Positions 35,312-44,014 of a DNA stretch of 55,612 bases are shown here, piece after piece (position 1 is the stretch's first letter; each line of letters starts with the position of its first letter). The position numbers were made by a program, and so were the translations under genes. The DNA is taken from assembly GCA_036387415.1 (NCBI GenBank), contig DASVTU010000037.1:1-55612 (forward strand), read 5' to 3'. Under the pieces are notes generated by a model that made no database searches, was not told the origin of the DNA, and was given only the letters and a program-made list of their open reading frames with translations. This DNA comes from DASVTU01 sp036387415 (GTDB lineage Bacteria; Acidobacteriota; Blastocatellia; Pyrinomonadales; Pyrinomonadaceae).

Positions 35312-38300
35312 ATGAAAAAATTGTCCCCCGCACTTCGCATAGGCATGCACAGCGTGTCCTTCCGTCGCTACGTCGCGATGGTGCTCTGCGCCATATTGTT
35401 AGCCTCGACCTCTTTGCCTGCGTATGCCCAAAGGCGCACGACCGTACGTGTGCCCGCGGGCGCGGCGACGCGTCCTGCTCCCGCGCCTAGTGCAGCTGAC
35501 CGCAAGAGAGAACGGGAGAGAGAGAAACGGAGAGCCACCGACGCACGCGCGCGTTTGAAATCTAGAGCGCAGGACGGCAGCCTATCTATGCGTCAGGACG
35601 ATGTGGAAATCGTCGGCGTGCCCTGGACGGGCGCGGCTGGCGTGCAACGGACGACCGACGACATTATGAATGCACAGGCTGATGCTCCGGCGGTCGTACG
35701 CGAACCGAGGCTGGTTCCTGAGCACGAAATTCCCGGTCGTCGAACCCGACCCCAAGACCCGAATGCCCCGTTAGTGGCGAGCACATCCGGCGACATCAAC
35801 GCTTCCACCGACGCTCCCGTCAGAACACGCACAGGTTTTGCACCGCAACCCGTAACGATTGCGCCACCCGTCGAAGGTCAACCGGAGCCTCCTGCTGAGC
35901 CGAGCGCCCCGCAGACCATCACCTCGAACTTCGACACCGTGACGGGCCCAACCGAAACAGGCGCGTTTCCGCCGGACACGATGGGCGCGATTGGTCCTTC
36001 GCAATTCGTCCTCTTCATCAACGGGCGTCTCAGGACTTTCAACAAGACGACTGGCGCGGCAGATGGCGTGGTCAACGTTGACCCCGACGTTTTCTTCGCT
36101 TCGGTCATGACGCCCGCGCCCGCGCCGCTCAACATCAACTTTACGAGCGACCCGCAGGTGCGCTACGACCGCCTTTCCGGTCGCTGGATAATGATTATCA
36201 TCGACGTGCCGAGCGCCAACGACATCGGCGACACTGCGAACCGCATCCTGATTGCCGTCTCCGACGCGGCCAGCGTGGGCGTCATCTCCGGCTCGACGGT
36301 GTGGACGTTCTATTTCGTCCAGCAAGACACGGTGGGCGGTATCCCCTCGACGGGCGAATTTCTCGACTACCCATCGCTCGGCGTCGATGCCAACGCGCTC
36401 TACATCGGCGGCGATATGTTCGACGCCGCGCTCGGCAGCTTCAGCAACACTTCGGTCTGGGTCATCCGCAAGAGTTCGATTTTGAGCGGTGGCCCCGTCG
36501 TCACGACGGCGTTTCGCGACCTCATCGGCACCGATGGGCCATTCGAGCCGCGCGGCGTGGACAACTACGACCCCGCAGCCACCGAAGGCTACTTCATCGG
36601 GGCGAGCGCGGCGGCCTTCGGCAGACTCATCATGCGCCGCATCAGTACTCCGGCCACCACGCCCACCATCTCCGCCAACATCTCCATCACGGTTCCCACC
36701 ACATCCTTCCCCAGAAGCGTCGATCACCTCGGCGACTCCGGTGGGACGGGCACGGCTGGCAACCTCGACGCGCTCGACGACCGCCTCATGGCTGCACATA
36801 TACGCAACGGCAGACTCTGGACGGCTCACGCCATCTCGGTCACAAGCGCGGGCGTCGGTTCCGGCACCGATGCACAGCGGCGCGACGCCGTTCGCTGGTA
36901 CGAACTCGTCGTGCCGCCGAGCGTGGGGACGCCGACCGTCAATCAGTCGGGGACGATTTTCGACCCCGCCGCTACACGCGCCGCCGCGCGCGAATACTTC
37001 ATCCCCTCCGTCATGGTCTCCGGTCAGGGACATGCCGCGCTCGGCTACAGCACCGCTGGAACGCCTTACCGCGCCGACGCCGCGACCAACGGGCGTCTCG
37101 TCGGCGACACTCTCGGCACGACCGGCGCAGTCAATATCTACACCACCAGCACCTCGGCCTATAACCCTCCCGGCGACCCCGGCAGTCCGCGCCGTTGGGG
37201 CGATTACTCGTTCACCTCGCTCGACCCGCTCGACGACATGACGATGTGGACGGTTCAGCAATACTGCAACGGTACGGGCACTTACGGCGAGCGTGTTGCA
37301 CGGCTCGCCGCGCCGCCGCCCGCGACGCCGACCTCTGCCGCCCCGCTCACCGTGCCCGCCAATGTTCCTTCAACCAACGTGGTTATCACAGGCACATCCG
37401 TCAGCGGTTCAGGCTTCTACGACCCCGGCGCAAATCTCGCGCCGCCCGCTCTGCCCTTCAACCACATCACGGCGACCGTCCCCGGCGTCATCGTCAACAC
37501 CGTCACCTACAACAATCCGACGCAGGTCACGCTCAACATCTCGACCGTCGGCTCGACACCCGGCCCCAAGAACGTCACCATCACCAACCCTGACGGTCAG
37601 AGCATGACCGGCACGGCGACCGTCACCGTGACACCCGCCGCCGCGCCCGCCGCGACGGCAGGACAGGTGCTCATCAGTGAGTTTCGCTTCCGTGGCAGTG
37701 CGGGCGCGACTGACGAGTTCACGGAGTTGTACAACAACACGGACACTGCGCTCGACATCAGCGGCTACACAATTCAATCGGTGACGGCTGGCCTCGTCCA
37801 TACCGTGCCCGGCGCGCTTGGCAGCAGCACGACGGTGATTCCGGCACGCGGGCATTACCTCGTAACGGGAGCCGGATACAGCCTCGGAGCGGTAGCTGCT
37901 TCTAACGGCACGCAGAGCGGCATTGGCGACGCCAGCAGCATCGGCTTCTTCGCCGGAACGCCCGCGACCGCCGCCAACCGCATTGACTCGGTTGGCTTCA
38001 ACAACACAAACCCCATCTACTTTGAGGGCACGCCCTTGACGCCAGCCACTGGCACTACCACCAACGGCGAATACAGTTTCCTGCGACGGCTCGAAAGCGG
38101 AACGCCGCAGGACACCAACGACAACAACGCCGACTTTGTTTTCGTCTCTACCACGGGCGGCACGTTCAGCACGCGCGTCTCCATCCTCGGCGCACCGGGG
38201 CCGGAGAATCTCACCAGCCCCACCGCCAAGAGTTCGGGTCAGGGTGGACAGATTCAATCGACGCTGATTGACCCTGCGGTGGCGGAATCCTCCGCACCAA

Positions 38301-38731
38301 ACCGCGTCCGCACCCAACGCGCATCGTGCCCCTCCTGCGACAACACGAAGTCCAACCTCGGCACACTCGCCATCAGAAGGAAGTTCACCAACAACACGGG
38401 TGCCGCCGTGACGCGTCTGCGTTTCCGCATCGTGGACATCACGACGCTTAACAATCGTCTCGCCACACAAGCCGATTTGCGTGCGCTCAACGCCACTGGC
38501 AACTTCCTGGTGACAACCACCGGAGGCAACGTGACCGTCGAGAGCCTGACGCTCGAAGCGCCGTCGGATGCCGTCACCAACGGCGGCGGACTTAACTCGA
38601 CGCTCGGAGCCGGAACCATCACGGTCGGCACACCGCTCGCCAATGGAGCCAGCATCAACGTCAACTTCCTGCTCGGCGTGCAGTTAGGCGGCGGCTTCCG
38701 CTTCTTCGTCACCGTCGAAGCCTTGCCCTAG
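35312..38731 (+). CDS. Large exported multidomain protein with Ig-like and lamin-tail domains
   Basis: The 1139-residue protein has a signal peptide (about 1-39, core MVLCAILLASTSLPAYA). A long Arg/Ala/Pro-rich linker leads into a domain of about 500 residues beginning TGPTETGAFPPDTMGAIGPSQ; its repeated beta pattern suggests a propeller. An Ig-like segment follows near 680-780 (VVITGTSVSGSGFY, ending PDGQSMTGTATVTV). A lamin-tail-type domain starts QVLISEFRFRGS and contains DEFTELYNNTDTALDISGYTIQ. The C-terminal 150 residues form another beta domain. It is secreted or surface-displayed. AAGGAA lies ahead of the start, and a strong terminator follows the stop, so the gene is a single unit. 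The role is unknown; adhesion or surface binding is plausible. Confidence 0.8.
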   Translation: MKKLSPALRIGMHSVSFRRYVAMVLCAILLASTSLPAYAQRRTTVRVPAGAATRPAPAPSAADRKREREREKRRATDARARLKSRAQDGSLSMRQDDVEIVGVPWTGAAGVQRTTDDIMNAQADAPAVVREPRLVPEHEIPGRRTRPQDPNAPLVASTSGDINASTDAPVRTRTGFAPQPVTIAPPVEGQPEPPAEPSAPQTITSNFDTVTGPTETGAFPPDTMGAIGPSQFVLFINGRLRTFNKTTGAADGVVNVDPDVFFASVMTPAPAPLNINFTSDPQVRYDRLSGRWIMIIIDVPSANDIGDTANRILIAVSDAASVGVISGSTVWTFYFVQQDTVGGIPSTGEFLDYPSLGVDANALYIGGDMFDAALGSFSNTSVWVIRKSSILSGGPVVTTAFRDLIGTDGPFEPRGVDNYDPAATEGYFIGASAAAFGRLIMRRISTPATTPTISANISITVPTTSFPRSVDHLGDSGGTGTAGNLDALDDRLMAAHIRNGRLWTAHAISVTSAGVGSGTDAQRRDAVRWYELVVPPSVGTPTVNQSGTIFDPAATRAAAREYFIPSVMVSGQGHAALGYSTAGTPYRADAATNGRLVGDTLGTTGAVNIYTTSTSAYNPPGDPGSPRRWGDYSFTSLDPLDDMTMWTVQQYCNGTGTYGERVARLAAPPPATPTSAAPLTVPANVPSTNVVITGTSVSGSGFYDPGANLAPPALPFNHITATVPGVIVNTVTYNNPTQVTLNISTVGSTPGPKNVTITNPDGQSMTGTATVTVTPAAAPAATAGQVLISEFRFRGSAGATDEFTELYNNTDTALDISGYTIQSVTAGLVHTVPGALGSSTTVIPARGHYLVTGAGYSLGAVAASNGTQSGIGDASSIGFFAGTPATAANRIDSVGFNNTNPIYFEGTPLTPATGTTTNGEYSFLRRLESGTPQDTNDNNADFVFVSTTGGTFSTRVSILGAPGPENLTSPTAKSSGQGGQIQSTLIDPAVAESSAPNRVRTQRASCPSCDNTKSNLGTLAIRRKFTNNTGAAVTRLRFRIVDITTLNNRLATQADLRALNATGNFLVTTTGGNVTVESLTLEAPSDAVTNGGGLNSTLGAGTITVGTPLANGASINVNFLLGVQLGGGFRFFVTVEALP

Positions 38732-38753
38732 CAATACGGCGAGAGAACATAAG

Positions 38754-38788
38754 AAAGGGCAGCCTCGTCGGGGCTGCCCTTTTCCTTT
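38754..38788 (+). terminator. Rho-independent terminator
   Basis: An 11-bp perfect stem (AAAGGGCAGCC / GGCTGCCCTTT, 38754-38764 and 38772-38782) with a seven-base loop is followed by CCTTT. It lies 22 bases after the stop of the large exported protein. Because the stem is AT-tailed on both sides it may also serve the convergent amine oxidase gene. Confidence 0.85.
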
Positions 38789-38873
38789 GTCATCTAGCCG
38801 CGTCATGCGTCGGAGGGGCTTCACGTGTGTACGCTGCCCGCGATAAGAAGATTAAGACCGACGCGCGAGATGC

Positions 38874-40874
38874 TCACTGGCATTTGCCGTTTCTTCCGGC
38901 GGAGTACATGGCAAAGACATCATCCCATGTGAGAACTCTTTGGAAAATTTCTAACTCGTCGAGTTCGCCACTCCAATACCCGTCGAGCGAGAGAGAACGC
39001 ACTCCCAGACGCAACGGTGATGAGTTGTCCAACACGCCCGCGATTGGATTGAGTGTCTTCGATGTCTCTAGGCCGTCTAAATACCACTTAACGGCGACTT
39101 CGAGTGTGCGGTCGATGGTGACAGCAACGTGATGCCAGTTTCCATCAGCAATGTATGCATTGGAGGGATAGTTGACGTAGTTGCCTCCGACCGCCAACTG
39201 TAGAAACAATCTTCCGTTGGAGGTAAACAGGTGATAACCCTGAAGGGGTGTCGGTTGCCGCTTGTCTAGGACAACAGCGACGCCGCTGCTTTGTGTGGTT
39301 TTAATCCATGCGTCAATGCTGAAATCCCCGTTGCCGAAATCGAGTACGGCATTATCAGGAATCTGTACGTAGTCGTCGTTGCCGTCGAAACTTAGCGCAC
39401 GACTGACCACGCCCGGAACCGAAGACGGGCCGCCCGCGCCCAATGCCGAAGGCTGAGGTGTGCCGTTGATACTCGGATTTGCGCTGCCCTGAATATCAAG
39501 GAGGGATGTTGCACCGTTGGCCTCTTCAAAAGGCCACCAGCCGACGAGGTTTGGCGGAACCGGAGCGCAAGGTGGCTCATGCAGCGGCGTGTCGTTGAAC
39601 AGGTTGCGCGGATGCAGGTCGAAGCCCGACCACATTACATGCGCGACGCCCGGCAAACGAACCGGCTGCGCGTATTCGTGGTCTTCATCTCGCGGAACGT
39701 GATGGTTTGAGGACATGTACCAGAGCGCCACGTCTTTATCCATGATGGGTTCGGCGGGCGTGATGTAAGCGGGCGGATTAGGCCAGCCCTCGAAGCCAAC
39801 CCAGTAGTCCTGTTCGTTTGACTTCGTTTGAGTGACCCAAAAGTCATGTTGAGAGAAGTGTTCAACGTGGCGCGCGGTGCCAGTTCGCATGGGCATTAAG
39901 TCGTAGCCGATGTTATTCCCTTGAGAATTCTTCACCAGAGTGTTGATGATGTTCAGGTGCGTGAATTCTTTATCATTCCAATCGACAAAGCCTTCGACTC
40001 CGTTATTGAATGGAATCATCGAATCGGTGGCCGTCAGAGAACCGCTCGGTTCGACGTGTTTCATAACCATGACCGAGTTGTGGTCAACTTCTCCGGCGGT
40101 CGTGGCGAGATTAATATCGACGTACCAGAGAGCATTATGCATGTGAGCTTCAAAGGGTCTCACAGGGCTGTTATAGCCTGTGCTTCCCAGACGGAAGGTG
40201 ACAGTTCCGTCGTCGCGGAAGCCGTATTGGATAATGTATTCGTAGTTGCCCGCGTCGTAGGTCGCCCAGAGAAGCATTTCCTCGCCGCGCCTTGTCTGGC
40301 GGTCACTCGTCCATGCCACGCCGCGGTCACGAATCTCTTTGATGAGCACGCGCCGTGGCGGATTGTTAGGTATCGGTGAAGCTATCAGCGGTTCCGCAAT
40401 GGCTCCGCAATCACCTGCGTCCTGTGGTATCGCTCCAAGAAGCCCCCCCGAACCAAAGTCTAAAATGCGTGGGTTATAGACGGGATTAAGATTGTGGTAA
40501 GGCACGAAAATGTTGGAGAGACCCGCACGCCCCAAGACCTGTGTGCGCGTGCCCCATGTAAAAGGTTTCTTCCGCCAAAACCACGCGCCCTGAATCCAGA
40601 GTCCTCGATGACCTTCTTCAGACCAAACTATTCCCCATGCAGTCTCCGCAGGCCCACGCGAAGGAAACTGCTGATAAATTATCTGTAAAGGCTCGTAAGC
40701 GGTCGTGGTCGCAGGGAGACAGCAACTTGGAGTGGGCGTGGGCGTGGGAGTAGGCGTAGGCATGCTGGCTGGCGGCTTGGGGTAAGAATTGCGGGCGCAG
40801 ATTAGAGTGAATATTGCAGCCAGTAAAATGAGTTTGAAGGTCGCAGTATGGGAGCGACGGATTTGATGGGGCAT
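38874..40874 (-). CDS. Copper amine oxidase catalytic domain fused to LamG
   Basis: The 666-residue protein has a signal peptide, a Pro-Thr repeat linker (about 39-50) and then a copper/topaquinone amine oxidase core. The base aspartate is Asp139 (RILDFGSGG), the topaquinone tyrosine is Tyr211 in NYEY, the first two copper ligands are His244 and His246 (AHMHN), and the third is probably His392 in HHVPRDED. Such enzymes oxidise primary amines to aldehydes. The two or three N-terminal domains of the normal enzyme are missing here. From about 444 a LamG/concanavalin-like domain follows (LSFDGNDDYVQIP, then DGNWHHVAVTIDR). ATG 40874 has AGGAG at six bases. The gene upstream on the same strand looks like the missing N-terminal part. 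Confidence 0.8.
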   Translation of the reverse strand: MPHQIRRSHTATFKLILLAAIFTLICARNSYPKPPASMPTPTPTPTPTPSCCLPATTTAYEPLQIIYQQFPSRGPAETAWGIVWSEEGHRGLWIQGAWFWRKKPFTWGTRTQVLGRAGLSNIFVPYHNLNPVYNPRILDFGSGGLLGAIPQDAGDCGAIAEPLIASPIPNNPPRRVLIKEIRDRGVAWTSDRQTRRGEEMLLWATYDAGNYEYIIQYGFRDDGTVTFRLGSTGYNSPVRPFEAHMHNALWYVDINLATTAGEVDHNSVMVMKHVEPSGSLTATDSMIPFNNGVEGFVDWNDKEFTHLNIINTLVKNSQGNNIGYDLMPMRTGTARHVEHFSQHDFWVTQTKSNEQDYWVGFEGWPNPPAYITPAEPIMDKDVALWYMSSNHHVPRDEDHEYAQPVRLPGVAHVMWSGFDLHPRNLFNDTPLHEPPCAPVPPNLVGWWPFEEANGATSLLDIQGSANPSINGTPQPSALGAGGPSSVPGVVSRALSFDGNDDYVQIPDNAVLDFGNGDFSIDAWIKTTQSSGVAVVLDKRQPTPLQGYHLFTSNGRLFLQLAVGGNYVNYPSNAYIADGNWHHVAVTIDRTLEVAVKWYLDGLETSKTLNPIAGVLDNSSPLRLGVRSLSLDGYWSGELDELEIFQRVLTWDDVFAMYSAGRNGKCQ

Positions 40875-40939
40875 CTTTTTCTCCTGCGTAATTTGGAGCG
40901 CACTTTCTTTCGTTGCGGCGAAGACTGGCTTCGGCGCGT

Positions 40940-41623
40940 TTAGTGTCTATGACCGCCACTCTGTTTTAACTGTGCGGGCTGAATAATGACTGTCTCCGTG
41001 GTGAGGTCAACAAGTACCTCGCCCTGTGCGGTCAGATAACGCGGGCCGACGCGGAATAAGAGATATGCGAGCCTGTGTCGAAAGAGCGGGTCTCTGGGCT
41101 TGTGGCTTCTCGTCAAAAGCGCTTCCACGGTCAGCCTGTCGCGGTAAGGCTCTAAAACTTTTGTCAACTGAGGATGATTGAGCGCTATCTCTCTGGCTCG
41201 CTGAAATTCTTCGGGCGCGAAAGGGGCAGGGAAACTTGGAAGCTGTTCCACTTTTATCATGCGCTGCCGGACGAGATTGACATAAACAAGAATGCCGACA
41301 TCGCCAGCGTACTGGTAGTAGGTGAGAAGCGCGTGGCGTTCAAAGACACCCTTCTTTTCCGCCTCCCCGTTGCGGTGGGTTTGCACCATAGTGAGAAAGG
41401 TTTTTTTCTCAGGAAGTAATTTATTCGACCTCAGACCCTGTTCCGCGAGTCGGACGGCTAAGGCACGTTCTTCAACTGTGAGGGGCGCGGAAGCCCTCGC
41501 CACCTTTAACATCTCATTGAAGCTCAGTTCGTCCTGAGTTCGCACCTCAACGCACATGCATACGACGAGCGCGAGGGCGAAACAAAGAGAGCGGGCGATT
41601 CTCGAAGCAGTCATGAAAGACAT
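40940..41623 (-). CDS. Exported protein resembling copper amine oxidase N2/N3 domains
   Basis: From ATG 41623 (GGAGAG upstream) the protein has 227 residues with a signal peptide (SLCFALALVVCMCVEVRT). The body starts ASAPLTVEERALAVRLAEQG and later has FERHALLTYYQYAGDVGILVYVNL and FPAPFAPEEFQRAREIA; it ends LLFRVGPRYLTAQGEVLVDL. This order (PLT.EE at the start, a strand with vNL, a second P..EE helix, then a final strand with VDL) resembles the N2 and N3 domains of copper amine oxidases. The catalytic domain is encoded 65 bases downstream on the same strand and lacks these domains. I infer a split enzyme. A separate accessory protein is the alternative. Confidence 0.55.
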   Translation of the reverse strand: MSFMTASRIARSLCFALALVVCMCVEVRTQDELSFNEMLKVARASAPLTVEERALAVRLAEQGLRSNKLLPEKKTFLTMVQTHRNGEAEKKGVFERHALLTYYQYAGDVGILVYVNLVRQRMIKVEQLPSFPAPFAPEEFQRAREIALNHPQLTKVLEPYRDRLTVEALLTRSHKPRDPLFRHRLAYLLFRVGPRYLTAQGEVLVDLTTETVIIQPAQLKQSGGHRH

Positions 41624-42263
41624 AAGCACCTCTCCGCATCACGCTGAATTGTTAAGAGGCGTGATGACAACAGCCGTCAGTTTGAATCTTTGACGGCAGC
41701 GTGGATTGTTGAGCGTCACGGTTATAAACGCATGTGCACAGGATATTCGACAGACGTGTGACCGTCCTTGACAGAGTTTCCCAACTTGATGAGCTTGGAC
41801 GACAGGAAAGAAAGCCTTGATGTGACAATGGTGTGAGGAATGGATATACAGACCTCATTTCGTCAGGTGCAGTGCGGGAACGACGGCGACCAAAACAAAA
41901 CCAGCGAGGTAACGGATAGTTAGGATATGCGTCATGGTGTGCACTGTCAATGAAGATGCTCGCAGAGGATTACGGCGTATTTTGAGTGATATGATATTAC
42001 TGCTTTTCGTCACCAGTGCATTCATCAATAACCAGAAGGCTTCTCCCGTCGCGCATCGTATGGCGACCGCGACGCCTCGCGCGACCGCACGCAGCACCGT
42101 TGGATATTCGCTAAGCACGCGCGCACGCTCTGCTATGACGGTCTTCTATGTTATAAATGAAGGCGGCATTTGTCTTGCCGAGGCTCGCCACGCAATCCTG
42201 AAAGTTTTGAATCGCGCGTGAAGCTAACGATTCGACATTCCGCAACCCGTCCCGGAGGCTCCT
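41624..42263. other. Intergenic region of 640 bases
   Basis: It lies between the amine oxidase operon (minus) and the histidine kinase gene (plus). A 7-bp inverted repeat (GCCGTCA at 41673, TGACGGC at 41691) is in the leader of the oxidase operon. Short open frames on both strands (for example 87 codons on the minus strand at 41855-42118) have no ribosome site or recognisable content. I support no gene here. Confidence 0.4.
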
Positions 42264-43739
42264 TTGTCCACAGAAATTAACCAGGTCAACTCTATTCTCA
42301 AGCAGACGAGCAGCAACGCCCCGGCAGGCTTCCTCGCGCCGCGAACTATTTGGAGTGAGATGGGTGAGTCGGAGCACTTCGTTCAGTTTTACGAGGCCGA
42401 TGCGTTTCTTCTTGAATCGCTCGGCGACTTCATCGGCACGGCCATCAACGCGGGTGAAGCTGCAATAGTTGTGGCAACGAAGGCGCATCGCGGGGAACTT
42501 GAGACGCGCTTGCAGGCGAAGGGACTGGACGTGACCAACGCCGTCGAGTGTGGTCAGTTGGTCATGCTTGACGCCGCCGAGACTCTCTCGAAATTCATGT
42601 TGGACGAAGCGCCGAACACTGAACTTTTCGTCGAACACATTGGAGAAATCATCGCGCATGCTGCTGAAGGTCGTCCACGCGTACGCATCTACGGCGAGAT
42701 GGTCGCGTTGCTCTGGGCGGAAGGCAATTTTGACGCGGCAATCCGTCTGGAAGAACTCTGGAACGATTTACAGAAGACGCATGCCTTCGCACTCTTCTGT
42801 GCTTATCCGTTGAACGGGTTCACAGGGGAAAGCCTCTGTCGCGGGCTGGCCGACGTTTGCACGACCCACTCGCGCGTCATCCCCGCCGAGAGTTATACGG
42901 CGCTCGACGATTCCGATGAACGCCTGCGCGAAATCACCCTGCTTCAACAGAAGGCCAAGTCGCTCGAAGCCGAGATTGCCGAACGCAAGAAGGCTGAGGA
43001 ACTACTCCGTGCGGCGCTCCTGAATGAGCAATCCGCGCGAGCCGAGGCCGAGAGTGCGACCCAACTGAAAGACGAATTTCTGGCGACCGTTTCGCACGAA
43101 CTGCGTACGCCTTTGAGCGCCATTCTCGGATGGTCAACCATGCTGAGAACCAGTAAGTTTGACCAACCATCCATCGACCGTGCACTGGAAACAATCGAGC
43201 GCAACGCACGCGCGCAGGCACAAATCATCGAAGACCTGTTGGATGTTTCGCGCATCGTCACGGGAAGACTCCGCCTCGACTTCCGACCCGTCAATATTGG
43301 TGTCGTGATTGAAGCCGCCATTGAGAGCGTACGCCCCGCCGCCGAGGCCAAAGGCATCCATATCAATTTACATCTAAACCACGCGTTTGAGCCTCTCTTG
43401 TGCGATGAGGCGCGACTACAGCAAGTGATGTGGAATCTGCTCTCGAACGCGGTGAAGTTCACGCCCGTGGGCGGGAGCGTGACGGTCAGCCTCCGGCACG
43501 TCGATTCACGCGTTCTGGTCAGCGTGACTGACACGGGACAGGGTGTGAGCGCGGAATTCCTGCCCTTCATCTTCGACCGCTTTCGACAGGCTGACGGCTC
43601 CAAGACGCGCCGACACGGAGGGCTTGGCCTGGGACTCGCCATCGTGCGCCACTTCGTCGAGTTGCATGGTGGAACCGTGCGCGCCGAAAGTGCGGGCGTC
43701 GGTTATGGCACCACCTTAACCATCGAACTTCCTACCTGA
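42264..43739 (+). CDS. MEDS-domain sensor histidine kinase
   Basis: The 491-residue protein starts at a TTG with GGAGG five bases upstream. Residues about 33-200 form a MEDS sensory domain (HFVQFYEADAFLLESLGDFI, then AAIVVATKAHRGEL and GQLVMLDAAETL), as in the DcmR family. A coiled coil (about 225-265) follows. The histidine kinase core has His278 in SHELRTPLSAILGW, an N box (LWNLLSNAVKFTP) and G boxes (DTGQGVS, HGGLGLGLAIV). All catalytic motifs are intact. There is no membrane helix, so sensing is cytoplasmic. No response regulator gene is nearby; it must talk to a host regulator or one not recognised here. Confidence 0.92.
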   Translation: MSTEINQVNSILKQTSSNAPAGFLAPRTIWSEMGESEHFVQFYEADAFLLESLGDFIGTAINAGEAAIVVATKAHRGELETRLQAKGLDVTNAVECGQLVMLDAAETLSKFMLDEAPNTELFVEHIGEIIAHAAEGRPRVRIYGEMVALLWAEGNFDAAIRLEELWNDLQKTHAFALFCAYPLNGFTGESLCRGLADVCTTHSRVIPAESYTALDDSDERLREITLLQQKAKSLEAEIAERKKAEELLRAALLNEQSARAEAESATQLKDEFLATVSHELRTPLSAILGWSTMLRTSKFDQPSIDRALETIERNARAQAQIIEDLLDVSRIVTGRLRLDFRPVNIGVVIEAAIESVRPAAEAKGIHINLHLNHAFEPLLCDEARLQQVMWNLLSNAVKFTPVGGSVTVSLRHVDSRVLVSVTDTGQGVSAEFLPFIFDRFRQADGSKTRRHGGLGLGLAIVRHFVELHGGTVRAESAGVGYGTTLTIELPT

Positions 43740-43877
43740 CGAAGATGTCGCGTCGCCTTGAGCCTGTTGTTAGCTACGACGACGAGGCTCGGCATCTCGT
43801 CTGTCTAGTTTTCTTGCTTCGTTTATTCCGCCTTTTCCTGTGTGCCGAAAGAGGCTGGCTAACGCGACTAAAAGAAC

Positions 43878-43906
43878 TTGACATGCGCGCCGACGAGTAA
43901 TATTTT
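43878..43906 (+). promoter_or_regulatory. Candidate promoter of the caspase-amidase operon
   Basis: TTGACA at 43878-43883 and TATTTT at 43901-43906 are separated by 17 bases, about 110 bases before the caspase gene. The -10 is only partly consensus. Confidence 0.45.
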
Positions 43907-44014
43907 CCAGCAATTAAATGCGCTCCGGGCGCTCCGCTGTGAGAGCCTTCTCATCGACAACCTCAAAACAGACCCGCCGATGAATCGCTCTCGTCCTCTT
44001 CAAAGGAGACTGTT

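Noticed and set aside
41855..42221. Two short open frames on opposite strands in the gap before the histidine kinase
   Set aside because: They overlap each other, lack ribosome sites and show no recognisable protein features.
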